Assembly: GCA_016869045.1 (NCBI GenBank)
Contig: VGFC01000006.1
Span: forward strand, 1 to 49,131
Direction: 5' to 3'
DNA length: 49,131 bases
Source: Armatimonadota bacterium
GTDB taxonomy: Bacteria; Armatimonadota; Zipacnadia; Zipacnadales; VGFC01
Below the pieces are notes generated by a model. That model was given only the letters and a program-made list of their open reading frames with translations. It did not search any database and had not been told where the DNA came from. Of the stretch, positions 7,632 through 15,931 are shown piece by piece; positions within the stretch are counted from its first letter, which is position 1; every line of letters starts with the position of its first letter. A program made the translations under genes and the position numbers.

Positions 7632-8510
7632 ATGTACAAGGTGATCGGAGCGCTTCTAGTGATGTGCCTCATCCGTCCGGCCTTGGCCCAGGAGGCGCCC
7701 CCCGCGAAGGCGGCGCCGGAGCAGCTCGACCCGGCGGAGCTCATGCGGCAGATGGGGGCCGACGAAGAGGACATCATGAAGTTCCAGTTGATGTCCCAAC
7801 TGCTGGGTGAGGACGCCTCGCCGCTGCTCTTGCTGATGATGATGCAGGGCGACGGGGGGAACATGGACGGGGACTTCTTGGGGATGATGCTCATGATGAA
7901 GGCGCTGTCGGGCGGCGGCAAGACGGCGCCTGCCGTGGCCGCCATCGGCACGCGCCTCTTCATCATCGAGGACGGCACGGTCTACATCCTCGACACCACG
8001 ACGCTGAAGCTGGAGACGTCCGTCCAGTACCGGCCATCCAAGAAGGTCGCCGGTCTCCCCGCAGACCTCCTGCCGATGTTCCAGCAGGCGAAGGACAAGG
8101 CCCTGGCCTCGTCCTGCCTGTCGAACATGAAGCAGCTCGTACTGGGGGCGTTGATGTACGCGCAGGACTGGGACCAGATGCTGCCTGGGGAGCAGTGGCC
8201 GGAGCAGCTGCAGCCCTACCTGAAGAACCTGCAGATCTACCAGTGCCCCGGCGCGCCGGACAAGGAGCGGGCCTACGCGCTGAACGAGGCGCTGGCGGGG
8301 GCCAAGATGGGGGATATCAAGCGCCCGGCGGAGATCGCGCTGTTCTTCGAGTCGGATCTGCCGGACGACGTGCCCTTCGGTGGTCCGGACGGCGTGCTCA
8401 TGGAGCCTCGCCACGGTGGAATGCTGACGGTGGGCTTCGTCGATGGGCACGCGAAGCTGATGAAGCCGGAGGACGCGAAGAAGCTCCTCGCGGAAGACCC
8501 GTTCCAGTAG
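7632..8510 (+). CDS. Secreted H-x9-DG pseudopilin-like protein
   Basis: A 292-residue protein with a Sec-type signal (MYKVIGALLVMCLIRPALAQ) instead of a prepilin leader. The region from about residue 155 matches the C-terminal half of DUF1559/pseudopilin-like proteins: SSCLSNMKQLVLGALMYAQ, DQMLPG, a cysteine after LQIYQ, and the terminal HGGMLTVGFVDGH, an exact H-x9-DG. Residues about 55-97 are strikingly methionine- and leucine-rich (LLLLMMMQ, MMLMMK) with Asp/Gly turns. A GGGAGGT ribosome site precedes this ATG; the frame is open 14 codons further upstream but without a signal. A typical prepilin with the same C-terminal motif is encoded convergently at 8676-9326. Probably periplasmic or surface; function unknown. 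Confidence 0.75.
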   Translation: MYKVIGALLVMCLIRPALAQEAPPAKAAPEQLDPAELMRQMGADEEDIMKFQLMSQLLGEDASPLLLLMMMQGDGGNMDGDFLGMMLMMKALSGGGKTAPAVAAIGTRLFIIEDGTVYILDTTTLKLETSVQYRPSKKVAGLPADLLPMFQQAKDKALASSCLSNMKQLVLGALMYAQDWDQMLPGEQWPEQLQPYLKNLQIYQCPGAPDKERAYALNEALAGAKMGDIKRPAEIALFFESDLPDDVPFGGPDGVLMEPRHGGMLTVGFVDGHAKLMKPEDAKKLLAEDPFQ

Positions 8511-8516
8511 GGGAGT

Positions 8517-8671
8517 CTCAGGTCTCGCGTCTCATGTCTCGGGTTGACGTCAACGGCGGCACGGGTCGGACCGTTGCCGTGAACACGGGACCCGAGACCC
8601 CCAAACCTGAGACCCGAGACCTGAGACCCGAGACCTGAGACCCGAGACCTGAGACCCGAGACCTGAGACCT
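8517..8671. repeat. 14-bp tandem array with an inverted partner
   Basis: Four exact copies of CCTGAGACCCGAGA run from 8606 to 8661, followed by a partial fifth to 8671. The stretch 8517-8545 contains degenerate copies of the reverse complement (CTCAGGTCTC, GTCTCGGGT). The transcript could therefore fold into alternative stems. The array lies between two convergent genes, where it may act as a terminator, and its copy number is likely to vary. Confidence 0.8.
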
Positions 8672-8675
8672 GCCG

Positions 8676-9326
8676 TCAGGGCAGCCACCGCAGGCCGGCC
8701 GGGTTGTTGAGCTGCCAGATCCTCGAGGACGCGTACCACTTCGCGTGGCCGTCCAGGAACCCCACGCTCGTGCCGTCGTTGTGGCGTGAACCGATGGCGG
8801 ACTGCGTGTCAGGCTGCCGGTCCGCCTGCACCTGGAAACCCCTCCCGCCGCCGGAGCCCGTGCCCGTGGGAGCGGGCGTGGAGTCGGCCAGCAGGATGTT
8901 CGTCGCGGGTTCCTGGAAGACGCTCAGGGAGTAGGCCACGTTCGTGTTGCGATCCTCCAGGTCGCGGTTCAGGCCCAGGGACAGCGGGCCCCGATCCTGC
9001 CAGACCTGCCCGTACTGGCTCTGGTTGGCGGCCGACGGGCAGATGAAGACCTGGGTGTTCTTCAGGTAGGGTAGCAGGTACGCGGGCCAGATCAGAGCGT
9101 TGTTGACGTTGCCCTGGCGGGACGGGAGGAGCATCTCGTCGTAGTCCTGCGTGTACATCGTGATCGCCAGGGAGAGCTGCTTCACGTTCGAGAGGCAGGC
9201 CGTCTGACGGGCCTTCTCCCGGGCCCGGGCGAAGACGGGAAACAGGATGGCGGCCAGGATCGCGACGATCGCAATGACCACGAGAAGCTCGATGAGGGTG
9301 AAGCCTTGAGGCGTGCGACGAGGCAT
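8676..9326 (-). CDS. Type II secretion/type IV pilin-like prepilin with H-x9-DG C-terminus
   Basis: A 216-residue protein with a textbook class III signal: MPRRTPQG then [18 protein letters not shown], with cleavage before Phe and a Glu at position 5 of the mature chain. [34 protein letters not shown] and the closing [14 protein letters not shown] (exact H-x9-DG) follow. Prepilin peptidase would process it before assembly in the inner membrane or export as a pseudopilus-like subunit. Armatimonadota and Planctomycetota encode dozens of these; their individual roles are mostly unknown. The frame continues about 190 codons upstream of the chosen ATG at 9326, but that part has no sensible protein character. 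No assembly ATPase or peptidase gene is nearby. Confidence 0.9.
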   Translation of the reverse strand: MPRRTPQGFTLIELLVVIAIVAILAAILFPVFARAREKARQTACLSNVKQLSLAITMYTQDYDEMLLPSRQGNVNNALIWPAYLLPYLKNTQVFICPSAANQSQYGQVWQDRGPLSLGLNRDLEDRNTNVAYSLSVFQEPATNILLADSTPAPTGTGSGGGRGFQVQADRQPDTQSAIGSRHNDGTSVGFLDGHAKWYASSRIWQLNNPAGLRWLP

Positions 9327-9459
9327 ATCCACGCTGCCCTTTCCAAGCACGGGAGGCATGCGCGTTTCCACGCATACCCTATCGCCCGGTCGCCATGGCC
9401 CTTGCGGCTGTAGGCAGACAGGGTCGGACAGGCGTCGGTCAGCTACTCGGTTGTGGAAC

Positions 9460-9526
9460 GGGCGGACACGCGGGTCCGCCCCTACCCTATGCGAGGGCTG
9501 TAGGGGCAGACCCATGTGTCTGCCCC
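9460..9526. repeat. Two palindromes of the TGTAGGGGC family
   Basis: GGGCGGAC-N6-GTCCGCCC (9460-9481) and GGGGCAGAC-N6-GTCTGCCCC (9503-9526, headed by TGTAGGGGC). The arm sequences differ from the other copies in the window, but each pair is perfectly complementary. They sit just after the 3' end of the minus-strand operon finishing at 9536, so they may also serve as its terminator. Confidence 0.65.
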
Positions 9527-9535
9527 GTCTACCAG

Positions 9536-10075
9536 CTACGTCCTCCTCTTGCGCAGCCGCGCCCAGCCGGCGAGAATGCCGATCGCGATGAAGCCCGCGA
9601 CCAGCCCCGACGCGGCATAGATGGCCAGCGTCGGCATGAAGGGCAGACCCGTGTGGTTCAGCGGCAGCCCCGCGAGGCCGAGCGTGAACCCCTTCAGGGC
9701 GAGTTTCCCGAGATTGCCGGCGATCCCCGCCACTAGCAACAGCACGGTGCGCCAGCGGCTCGTGAGCGCCAGCCCGAAGGCCTCGACGATGGAGGCCGAG
9801 ATCATGAGAGCCGCCAGCTCGTTCGGCCGGATCGCGCCAAGCGCAGCTCCCAGCCCGCCGCCCGCGAGGGCCGCCCCGGCCGTCATGCCCGGACGCCGGC
9901 AGCACGCGAGCAGCAGGACGGGCATCCAGAAGACAGCGGAATGGCCCGGCAGGGCCATCGGGGTCTTGATGAGCCCCGCCGTCACGGTGATCGCCAGGGA
10001 GAATCCCAGCAGCGCGGCCAGCTCCGTAGCGATCACGTGGGCATCGAGTCGCGCAACCGCCGTCCTATCGCGCAT
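9536..10075 (-). CDS. Small polytopic membrane protein, ECF-transporter S-component-like
   Basis: A 179-residue integral membrane protein with about five or six hydrophobic segments and a positively charged C-terminus (WARLRKRRT). The size, the segment pattern and motifs such as [31 protein letters not shown] and [12 protein letters not shown] resemble substrate-binding S components of energy-coupling-factor (ECF) vitamin transporters or related small permeases. No EcfA/EcfT genes are in the window; group II S components commonly share a remote energising module. The ATG at 10075 overlaps the end of the upstream ATP-binding-like gene by 11 bp, so the two are probably translationally coupled. 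Substrate unknown; the S-component call is tentative. Confidence 0.5.
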   Translation of the reverse strand: MRDRTAVARLDAHVIATELAALLGFSLAITVTAGLIKTPMALPGHSAVFWMPVLLLACCRRPGMTAGAALAGGGLGAALGAIRPNELAALMISASIVEAFGLALTSRWRTVLLLVAGIAGNLGKLALKGFTLGLAGLPLNHTGLPFMPTLAIYAASGLVAGFIAIGILAGWARLRKRRT

Positions 10076-10811
10076 GGAGACGTGCCTCTTCCTCTCGGTC
10101 GCCCGGCGCCCCGTGGATCGGGACCCACCGGGCCTTCTCCCTCTTACAGTACAAGACACACTTGCCGTAGCGCAAGGCCGGACGCAGCTTGTCTGCGAGC
10201 AGAACCTCGTCCGTCAGGAGGTCTTCTTCGACGGAACGGACCTCATCTCCTCCCGCCTCCAGCACTTCCTTCACCGTCACCTCGCCGGCCAGCTCCCTCA
10301 GCCGGCCCATCTCAACGAACCGCCCGTCGTTGCCCTGCGCCGCCAGGCACGCCCCGGCGAAGGCGCCGACGATCCCATCCTCCGCCTCGACGGCGTGACG
10401 CAGAACCGCGCCGGCCGCCGCCGCCGCGTCCCAGGCCTCGGACCGGTGAACGAACCGCCCCTTGGCCTCCAGGCCGAGAGGCACCCCTAGAAGCGCCTCC
10501 GCGCGGGCGACGCATACGCCGGGCTCCGAGCCCGCGACGTGCAGGCCCCGCACCCAGTCCACAACCTCGTGCGCGAGGGCATGTAAGTCGTCCGGCGCAT
10601 CCAGCAGATGGATGACGTTGCCGCTGTTGCGCGCGGTGAGGGGGATCTCCGGCAGGACCGCAAACTGGTGCCGCGTAACGCCCCAGACGCGGAAGTCCGG
10701 GCTCAGGCGCGCCGCGATGGCCCGAGCGACGCTGCCCGTCCCCCCTTCCCCTGGAATGTCCGTGTCATCGACGGCGACGACGACCTCGGCTTGCGTACGC
10801 CACTCCGGCAT
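10065..10811 (-). CDS. TiaS-like (tRNA(Ile2) agmatinylcytidine synthetase-related) protein
   Basis: A 248-residue cytosolic protein. Its N-terminus reads VVVAVDDTDIPGEGGTGS, followed at about residue 47 by GVTRHQFAVLPEIPLTARNS. The DDTD-x-P-x-G-G-T nucleotide-binding start and the LP-x3-P-x-T-x2-N block are the pattern of the TCS domain of archaeal TiaS and its uncharacterised relatives. Full TiaS is about 420 residues with zinc-ribbon and OB domains; these are absent here, so it is at most the catalytic-domain fold. Bacteria use TilS for that tRNA base, so another substrate is likely. It lies 5 bp after a membrane-anchored protein gene and overlaps an S-component-like gene by 11 bp. The family call rests on motifs only. 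Confidence 0.5.
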   Translation of the reverse strand: MPEWRTQAEVVVAVDDTDIPGEGGTGSVARAIAARLSPDFRVWGVTRHQFAVLPEIPLTARNSGNVIHLLDAPDDLHALAHEVVDWVRGLHVAGSEPGVCVARAEALLGVPLGLEAKGRFVHRSEAWDAAAAAGAVLRHAVEAEDGIVGAFAGACLAAQGNDGRFVEMGRLRELAGEVTVKEVLEAGGDEVRSVEEDLLTDEVLLADKLRPALRYGKCVLYCKREKARWVPIHGAPGDREEEARLHAR

Positions 10812-10816
10812 CGGAC

Positions 10817-11365
10817 CTACCTGTACACATCCCGCGGGCGGCCGACGTGGAACGTCACCCGGCCGTCCACCGTGAGATAGTTGAAGGCCTTCTCGGTTGG
10901 GGAGTGAGGCCCGGGAGCCTCGCGATCGGTGACATCCGCCGCCAGCCATGTGTCTGGCTTGGAGCCCTTGGTCACGACGTGCTTCTCCGCCATCCATCGC
11001 GGCCAGTTCCCCTCGCCGAGCTTCCGGTAGCAATGGTACACGTAGGGCGGCTGGCCCTCGCCCGTCGCGGGGCAGTGCAGGTCCGCTTGGGCCAGGCCCT
11101 GCTTCTTCAGCCGCTGGGGGAGCCATGCGTCTGCGTCAGCGGGTGTGTCACCGATGGGGAAGGCGCCATCGTTGTCGTCCGCATAGAGGCGCAGGGCCTT
11201 GCCCAGCTTCTCCAGCCGCTGCGCGCAGAGCGTGACATCGTCTCGGTCGGGGGGGTGTGCAGTCGGCTCCGGCGGCGCGTGCGGCCGGCTCACCCACAGG
11301 GCGAGCGCGAGGCCCACCGCTGCCGCGCCGACGCTCGCCAGGATGCGCAGGACGTTGCCGTGCAT
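10817..11365 (-). CDS. Membrane-anchored pseudopilin-like protein without a prepilin leader
   Basis: A 182-residue protein with one N-terminal membrane segment (VLRILASVGAAAVGLALALWV) and a Pro-rich linker. Its periplasmic domain includes CAQRLEKLGKALRLYADDNDG, FPIG and a later cysteine in LHCPATG. The KLGKALRLYADDN block is the same helix found after the transmembrane segment in DUF1559-like pseudopilins, but there is no G/FTLIE processing site. The end of the protein (FNYLTVDGRVTFHVG) resembles a shortened version of the final strands, with no H-x9-DG. It lies 28 bp after the SLH-like lipoprotein gene and 5 bp before the TiaS-like gene, which implies one operon. Function unknown. Confidence 0.65.
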   Translation of the reverse strand: MHGNVLRILASVGAAAVGLALALWVSRPHAPPEPTAHPPDRDDVTLCAQRLEKLGKALRLYADDNDGAFPIGDTPADADAWLPQRLKKQGLAQADLHCPATGEGQPPYVYHCYRKLGEGNWPRWMAEKHVVTKGSKPDTWLAADVTDREAPGPHSPTEKAFNYLTVDGRVTFHVGRPRDVYR

Positions 11366-11393
11366 GGGGCCGCGCGCCCGCGCGGGCTGCCTC

Positions 11394-12302
11394 TCAGTGC
11401 TCGTGCTCGGGGGGAACGGCCCCCTTCCGCTTCACCTCATCCGCCTTGTCCAGGGCCTTCGCTTCTTCCTTGCTGAGCGGCTTCCATTCCCCGAGTGCGG
11501 CGACACCGGCATTGCGGAAGTTGCGCTCGCCGAGCTTCGACAGCGCCTGAACCGCCTCCCTTCGGGTGACCAGGTCCAGGGGCTTCAGCGCCGGCTTGTG
11601 CTCGCGGTCGGCGAGGTTGACGTCCGTGAAGGCAAGCTTGATGGACTCCCCCTCCGCAATGTCGTTCGCGACGGCCGCGAGGTACTCCTCACGGGTCTCG
11701 TCGGCATCGCTGAGGTAGGAGCGGAGACGGATCCGGTAGTCGTCGCGCTCCTCCTCCGGCGCCCACACCTTCTCCCTCCCGTTCCTGCCGCCCCCCAGCA
11801 CCACGGAGTTGCGCAACAGGATCAGCTCCTGCCGCGTGATGCGGCGGGAGTACTGCCATTCGCCCTGCTCGGGTCCCACCAGCCTCCCCGCCTCCACCAT
11901 GCCCTGCAGGTACGGGTACAGGGGCGTGTGCGCCATGGCATCGCCGAACTGGCACGGAGCATTGGGCTTGACTTCCGCCAGGCGGACCCACCTCTTGGGC
12001 TGGTCGCGGTAGTAGATGTTCCACGCCCGAACCAACCACGTCAGGAAGGTCCCTCGTTCCAGTGTGGCCTTGGGCAGGAACGCCTCCCCCCCGGAGAAGT
12101 CGAAGACGCCCAGCCGGACGAACGCTGCGAGCGTTTCCTCCAGCGGGTCACCACGCATGTCCTTGAAGGTCGCGTTCTCGTACCGAGGTCTGAAGTGGAC
12201 GTCGAGCTGTTCCTTCGGTTTGCAGCCGTACAACGCAGCGACGATCGCGGACGCCGAGATGAGTGCGAGGATCAAACCAACGGCACACAAACGGCTACGC
12301 AT
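11394..12302 (-). CDS. Lipoprotein with degenerate S-layer-homology (SLH)-like repeats
   Basis: A 302-residue exported protein whose signal ends AALYGC, a plausible lipobox. Three stretches have the SLH layout of FxD, a hydrophobic helix, and TRxE/TRRE: FKDMRGDPLEETLAAFVRLGVF followed by LERGTFLTWLVRA; FGDAMAHTPLYPYLQGMVEAG followed by ITRQELILLR; and FTDVNLADREH followed by VTRREAVQALSKLG. SLH domains normally bind cell-wall polysaccharide or peptidoglycan, so an outer-membrane lipoprotein tethering to the wall is plausible (inference). A GGGAGGGAG ribosome site lies 8 nt before the ATG. It begins a tight four-gene run down to 9536. The C-terminus is charged and histidine-tipped (PPEHEH). 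Confidence 0.6.
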   Translation of the reverse strand: MRSRLCAVGLILALISASAIVAALYGCKPKEQLDVHFRPRYENATFKDMRGDPLEETLAAFVRLGVFDFSGGEAFLPKATLERGTFLTWLVRAWNIYYRDQPKRWVRLAEVKPNAPCQFGDAMAHTPLYPYLQGMVEAGRLVGPEQGEWQYSRRITRQELILLRNSVVLGGGRNGREKVWAPEEERDDYRIRLRSYLSDADETREEYLAAVANDIAEGESIKLAFTDVNLADREHKPALKPLDLVTRREAVQALSKLGERNFRNAGVAALGEWKPLSKEEAKALDKADEVKRKGAVPPEHEH

Positions 12303-12406
12303 GTGGGAACTCCCTCCCCTGGAGGATCAGGCGAGCCAAGTGGCCCCGGGGGCTTCCCTTGTAGTAACGTCAAAGGGCCCCCCGGAAGCCTCCGCTCGCA
12401 CGCCGC

Positions 12407-12694
12407 TCAGTAGATCTCGCAGTCGGACACGATGAACTTCATGCCAGGCTTCAGGGGGAACGTCTCGCGGACGGCGTGGCAGCCGGCGATGAGGGGCTCG
12501 ACCTTCTCGGGCGGCAGCACCAGCAGCAGAACCTCATTGAGGCCGGGCCAGATGGCGTTGCCCTCCCGGATGTTCCGCTCGCCGGCGCCCTTGGCGTCCG
12601 ACAGCCGCGTCCAGTGACGGATCTCCAGATCCTCGAGCACGCGCATGATGTCGGGCAGTACGCCGGAGTCGAAGACGGCGATGACCTGCTTCAC
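12407..12694 (-). CDS. PII-like signalling protein at the end of the RND operon
   Basis: A 95-residue protein with the ferredoxin-like layout and spacing of the PII superfamily: [22 protein letters not shown], a loop carrying GAGERNIREGNAIWPG, then EVLLLVLPPEKVEPLIAGC and the closing KFIVSDCEIY. It has neither the canonical T-loop Tyr uridylylation site nor the GlnB PROSITE blocks, so it belongs with the PII-like proteins encoded beside efflux systems. The start is GTG; GTGA is shared with the RND stop codon (4-bp overlap), so the protein is made by translational coupling with the pump. Expected role: sensing or trimming pump activity in the cytoplasm (inference). Confidence 0.7.
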   Translation of the reverse strand: MKQVIAVFDSGVLPDIMRVLEDLEIRHWTRLSDAKGAGERNIREGNAIWPGLNEVLLLVLPPEKVEPLIAGCHAVRETFPLKPGMKFIVSDCEIY

Positions 12695-15600
12695 TCGGTT
12701 CCCGTACCCTTCCCGCGGCCGCCCATCAGCCGGGCCCCGATTCGGTAGTACACGCTCTGGATCGTGTCGGTAATGACGTAGAACGACGGGACGATGAGCA
12801 GCGTGAGCACGGTCGAGAGAATGAGCCCGCCGATCACCACGGTCGCCATCGGCTGACGGAACTCCGATCCCTCGTTCAGCGCCAGCGCCGTCGGCAGCAG
12901 CCCCATGATGCAGGCGATCGTGGTCATGAAGATCGGCCGCATTCGCGTCGGCCCCGCCTCCAGCAGCGCCTCGTACGTGCTCTTCCCTCGAGCTTTCAGC
13001 GTGTTCGTGTAGTCCACCACCAGGATCGCGTTCTTGCCCACGATCCCCATGAGCATGATCGTCCCGATCAGGGAGGAGATCGAGATCGACTGCCCCATGA
13101 TGGCCAGCGCGAGAATCCCGCCGCCGAAGGCCATCGGGATGGTCAGCATGACGTTCAGCGGCTGTAGGATGTTCGTGTACAGCGCGGCGGTGACCATGTA
13201 GACCAGGACGATCGCCAGCGCGATGGCCTGGAACATGTACCCGAACTCCTCGCCGCGCCGCTGAGTCGTGCCCGTCCAGCGCCAATTCACGCCCGCCAGC
13301 CGTCCCTGCGCCTGCATCTCCTGGAGCACCTTGCCGGCCAACACCTGGCCCTCGCCCTCGGCCACCCCCTCCTCCAGGTAGGACTCCACCGTCACCGAGC
13401 GCTGGCGGTCTTGCCGTTCGATGCGGGATGGCCCGGTGTCCATGTAGACTTGCGCCAGGTCCCCCAGGCGCACCGTCTGCCCCGTGGGTGACAGGCCGAC
13501 AAACAGCCCCTCCACATCCTCCACCCGCGTGCGGTCGAACTCCGACAGCCGCACCCGTAGGTCGTACTCGTCGCCGCCCTCGCGGAACTGGCTGCTCGTA
13601 TCGCCCTCGTAGGCCGCTCGCAGCGCCATGGCCACCTGGGCGGCAGTGAAGCCGAGGTCCGCCGACCGTGCGCGATCGATGCGCACCCGCAGTTCAGGGC
13701 GCCCGCGCTTCGCCGACACATCCGGGTACAGCAAGCCGGGAACCTCGCTCAGGCCACGCGCCAGCTCCGCCGAGGCTCGGTCAAGCGCCGTCGGGTCGGG
13801 GCTCTGCATGAGGATCGCGACGGGCGCGCCGCCGCCGCCATGCTCCTGGGCGCGGACGACCTTCACCTCGACCGACGGCAGACCGGCCAGGTCGCGGCGC
13901 AGGTCCTCCTCGAACTGCCCGTCCGTGCGCTGGCCCCGTTCTCGGCGCTCGGTCTTGCGGGCCAGCTTCACGTTGACGACGCCGTACTGCCCGCCCGTAT
14001 TCCCCGCGCCCATGAATGATGAGCCCTGGCTGCCGGCGGTGGAGCTGACGTCCTTGACCTCGGGATAGCGGGCCTTGTCGAGCACGCGCTCCTCGACCTG
14101 TCGGGTGAGTGCGTCCATCACCTCCAGGCGCGTGCCGGGCGCCGTCTCCAGCAGGACCTGAATCTGGCCGGTCTGGGAGGCCGGGAAGAACTCGAACGGC
14201 ACGCGGCCGGACTTCATCGCGGCCATCGTGATCGTGATCAAGCCCATGTACCCCAGCACCACCGCCAGGTACGGATGCCGCAAGGTCGGCGGCAGGAAGC
14301 GCCGGTATGTGCGCTCGAGGAAGTTGAAGGGCGCATCCATGGCGGCCCAGATCGGGCGAGTCCAGTGCCCCGCCGCCCGGTCGCGCTCGGCCGCCGTCTC
14401 GCGCTTGAACCACCACGACGCCAGCATCGGGGTGAGCGTGAACGACATGAACAGCGACAAGAGCGTCGCACACGCCGCCGTAATCCCGAAGGCGAAGAAG
14501 AAGCGCCCGATCATGCCCTTCATGAAGGCGACCGGCACGAAGACCACGACGTCCACCAACGTGATGGCGACCGCCGCCCCGCCGATCTCGGCGCGCCCGT
14601 TCACAGCGGCGACGGCCGGCTCCTCGCCGATCCGGAAGTGCCGCTCGATGTTCTCGATGACGACGATGGAGTCGTCTACGAGAATGCCGACCGACAGCGA
14701 CAACGCCAGCATGGTCAGCATGTTGAGCGTGAAGCCGAAGAAGTAGATCGGTAAAAAGGTGCAGATGATGGAGGTCGGGATCGCCAGGGCGACGATGACC
14801 ATCGCCCGCAGGTTGTGCAGGAAGATGAAGGTCACCAGCGAGGCCAGCAGCGCTCCCAGCAGTAGCGAATCGCGAACGTCCTTGACGGCCTCCCGCGTAT
14901 CGTCGGCCGAGTCCTGGTAGATGGTGAACTCGATGTCTTGCGGCAGCGTCTGGTCGAGTTCCTTGATCGCCGCGCGCACGCCATCGGAGACGTCCACCGT
15001 GTTCGCGCCCGTCTGCTTCAGGACGTCAACCGCCACCGTGGACTGACCGTTCAGCCGGCTGATGGTGCTCGCGTCGGCCGCCGCATCCTGCACGTCCGCA
15101 AGGTCGCTGAGATAGACGATTCCGCCCCGTGGCGTCGGAATCCGCAGGCGGCGGATCTCGTCGAGGCTCTTGAACTGCCCTATCGCCCGGACGGCGAAGC
15201 TCCGCGCGCCCTCCTTCAGCTCGCCGGCGGGGATGTCCAGGTTCTCCGCCGCCACGAGGTTCGCCAACTGGTTGATGGAGAGCCCGACCGCCTCCAGGCG
15301 CTCCTTGCGGGCCTCCACCTGGATCTCGCGTACCTCGCCGCCGCTCACGTTGACCGCCGACACGCCCGACACCTGACCCAGCCGCGGCTTGACGTAGTCC
15401 TCGACGAAGGTCAGCATGTTCTTGGGCGAGCGGCTGCCCGTCACCCCGATCGACACGATCGGGATCGCGTTGATGTCGAGCTTGCGGACGACCGGGTCCT
15501 TCACATCGTCGGGGAACGTGGCCTTGGCCTGGGCCACCGCATCTCTTACGTCGGCAGCCGCCACGTCGGCGTTGACCTCCAGCTTGAACTGGACGATGAC

Positions 15601-15870
15601 TACCGACAGGCTGTCCTGGCTCTGCGAGGTCAGTTCATCGACGCCGTTGAGGATGGCGACCGTGTCCTCGATGGGCTTGGTGACCTTCTGCTCGATCTCG
15701 TCCGGTCCGGCCCCGGGGTACGCCGTGAACACGGTCACGATGGGGAAATCGACCTGGGGGAAGTACTCCAGCGGCATCTCCCGTAGCCGCGTGTAGCCCA
15801 GGACCATCAGGGCGCCCACGATCATCAGCATCGTGACCCGGCGCCGCACGGCTACGTTGGTGAGCCACAT
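12691..15870 (-). CDS. RND-family efflux pump inner-membrane subunit (HAE1/AcrB type)
   Basis: A 1059-residue proton-driven exporter with two repeated halves, each a membrane segment, a large periplasmic loop and further segments. The N-terminal [21 protein letters not shown] and [19 protein letters not shown] are standard. TM4 carries [13 protein letters not shown] with D399/D400 and TM10 carries [10 protein letters not shown] with K946, the proton-relay residues equivalent to AcrB D407/D408 and K940. The TM4 signature is that of drug/hydrophobe exporters, not the heavy-metal subfamily. The gene follows the adaptor gene by 61 bp and is read through to a PII-like gene with a GTGA overlap. Likely substrates are lipophilic toxins or metabolites; none can be named from sequence. 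Confidence 0.95.
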   Translation of the reverse strand: MWLTNVAVRRRVTMLMIVGALMVLGYTRLREMPLEYFPQVDFPIVTVFTAYPGAGPDEIEQKVTKPIEDTVAILNGVDELTSQSQDSLSVVIVQFKLEVNADVAAADVRDAVAQAKATFPDDVKDPVVRKLDINAIPIVSIGVTGSRSPKNMLTFVEDYVKPRLGQVSGVSAVNVSGGEVREIQVEARKERLEAVGLSINQLANLVAAENLDIPAGELKEGARSFAVRAIGQFKSLDEIRRLRIPTPRGGIVYLSDLADVQDAAADASTISRLNGQSTVAVDVLKQTGANTVDVSDGVRAAIKELDQTLPQDIEFTIYQDSADDTREAVKDVRDSLLLGALLASLVTFIFLHNLRAMVIVALAIPTSIICTFLPIYFFGFTLNMLTMLALSLSVGILVDDSIVVIENIERHFRIGEEPAVAAVNGRAEIGGAAVAITLVDVVVFVPVAFMKGMIGRFFFAFGITAACATLLSLFMSFTLTPMLASWWFKRETAAERDRAAGHWTRPIWAAMDAPFNFLERTYRRFLPPTLRHPYLAVVLGYMGLITITMAAMKSGRVPFEFFPASQTGQIQVLLETAPGTRLEVMDALTRQVEERVLDKARYPEVKDVSSTAGSQGSSFMGAGNTGGQYGVVNVKLARKTERRERGQRTDGQFEEDLRRDLAGLPSVEVKVVRAQEHGGGGAPVAILMQSPDPTALDRASAELARGLSEVPGLLYPDVSAKRGRPELRVRIDRARSADLGFTAAQVAMALRAAYEGDTSSQFREGGDEYDLRVRLSEFDRTRVEDVEGLFVGLSPTGQTVRLGDLAQVYMDTGPSRIERQDRQRSVTVESYLEEGVAEGEGQVLAGKVLQEMQAQGRLAGVNWRWTGTTQRRGEEFGYMFQAIALAIVLVYMVTAALYTNILQPLNVMLTIPMAFGGGILALAIMGQSISISSLIGTIMLMGIVGKNAILVVDYTNTLKARGKSTYEALLEAGPTRMRPIFMTTIACIMGLLPTALALNEGSEFRQPMATVVIGGLILSTVLTLLIVPSFYVITDTIQSVYYRIGARLMGGRGKGTGTE

Positions 15871-15931
15871 GAGACAAAGCGCTCCGACGGAGTGCTACCT
15901 TCAAGTGCGATCACGTGAGGGCCGGCTTCGG

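Noticed and set aside
8606-8671. CRISPR array
   Set aside because: The 14-bp units are directly adjacent with no spacers, and there are no cas genes.
9327-9905. N-terminal extension of the prepilin frame (409-residue version)
   Set aside because: The added residues are low-complexity and antisense to the membrane-protein gene, and the class III signal must be at the N-terminus.
12351-12390. Terminator between the PII-like and lipoprotein genes
   Set aside because: Only GGCTTCC/GGAAGCC pair, with a long loop and no T-tract, so it was not called.
12691-15870. Heavy-metal (CusA-type) RND pump
   Set aside because: The TM4 signature is [13 protein letters not shown], as in drug/hydrophobe exporters, despite the PII-like neighbour.
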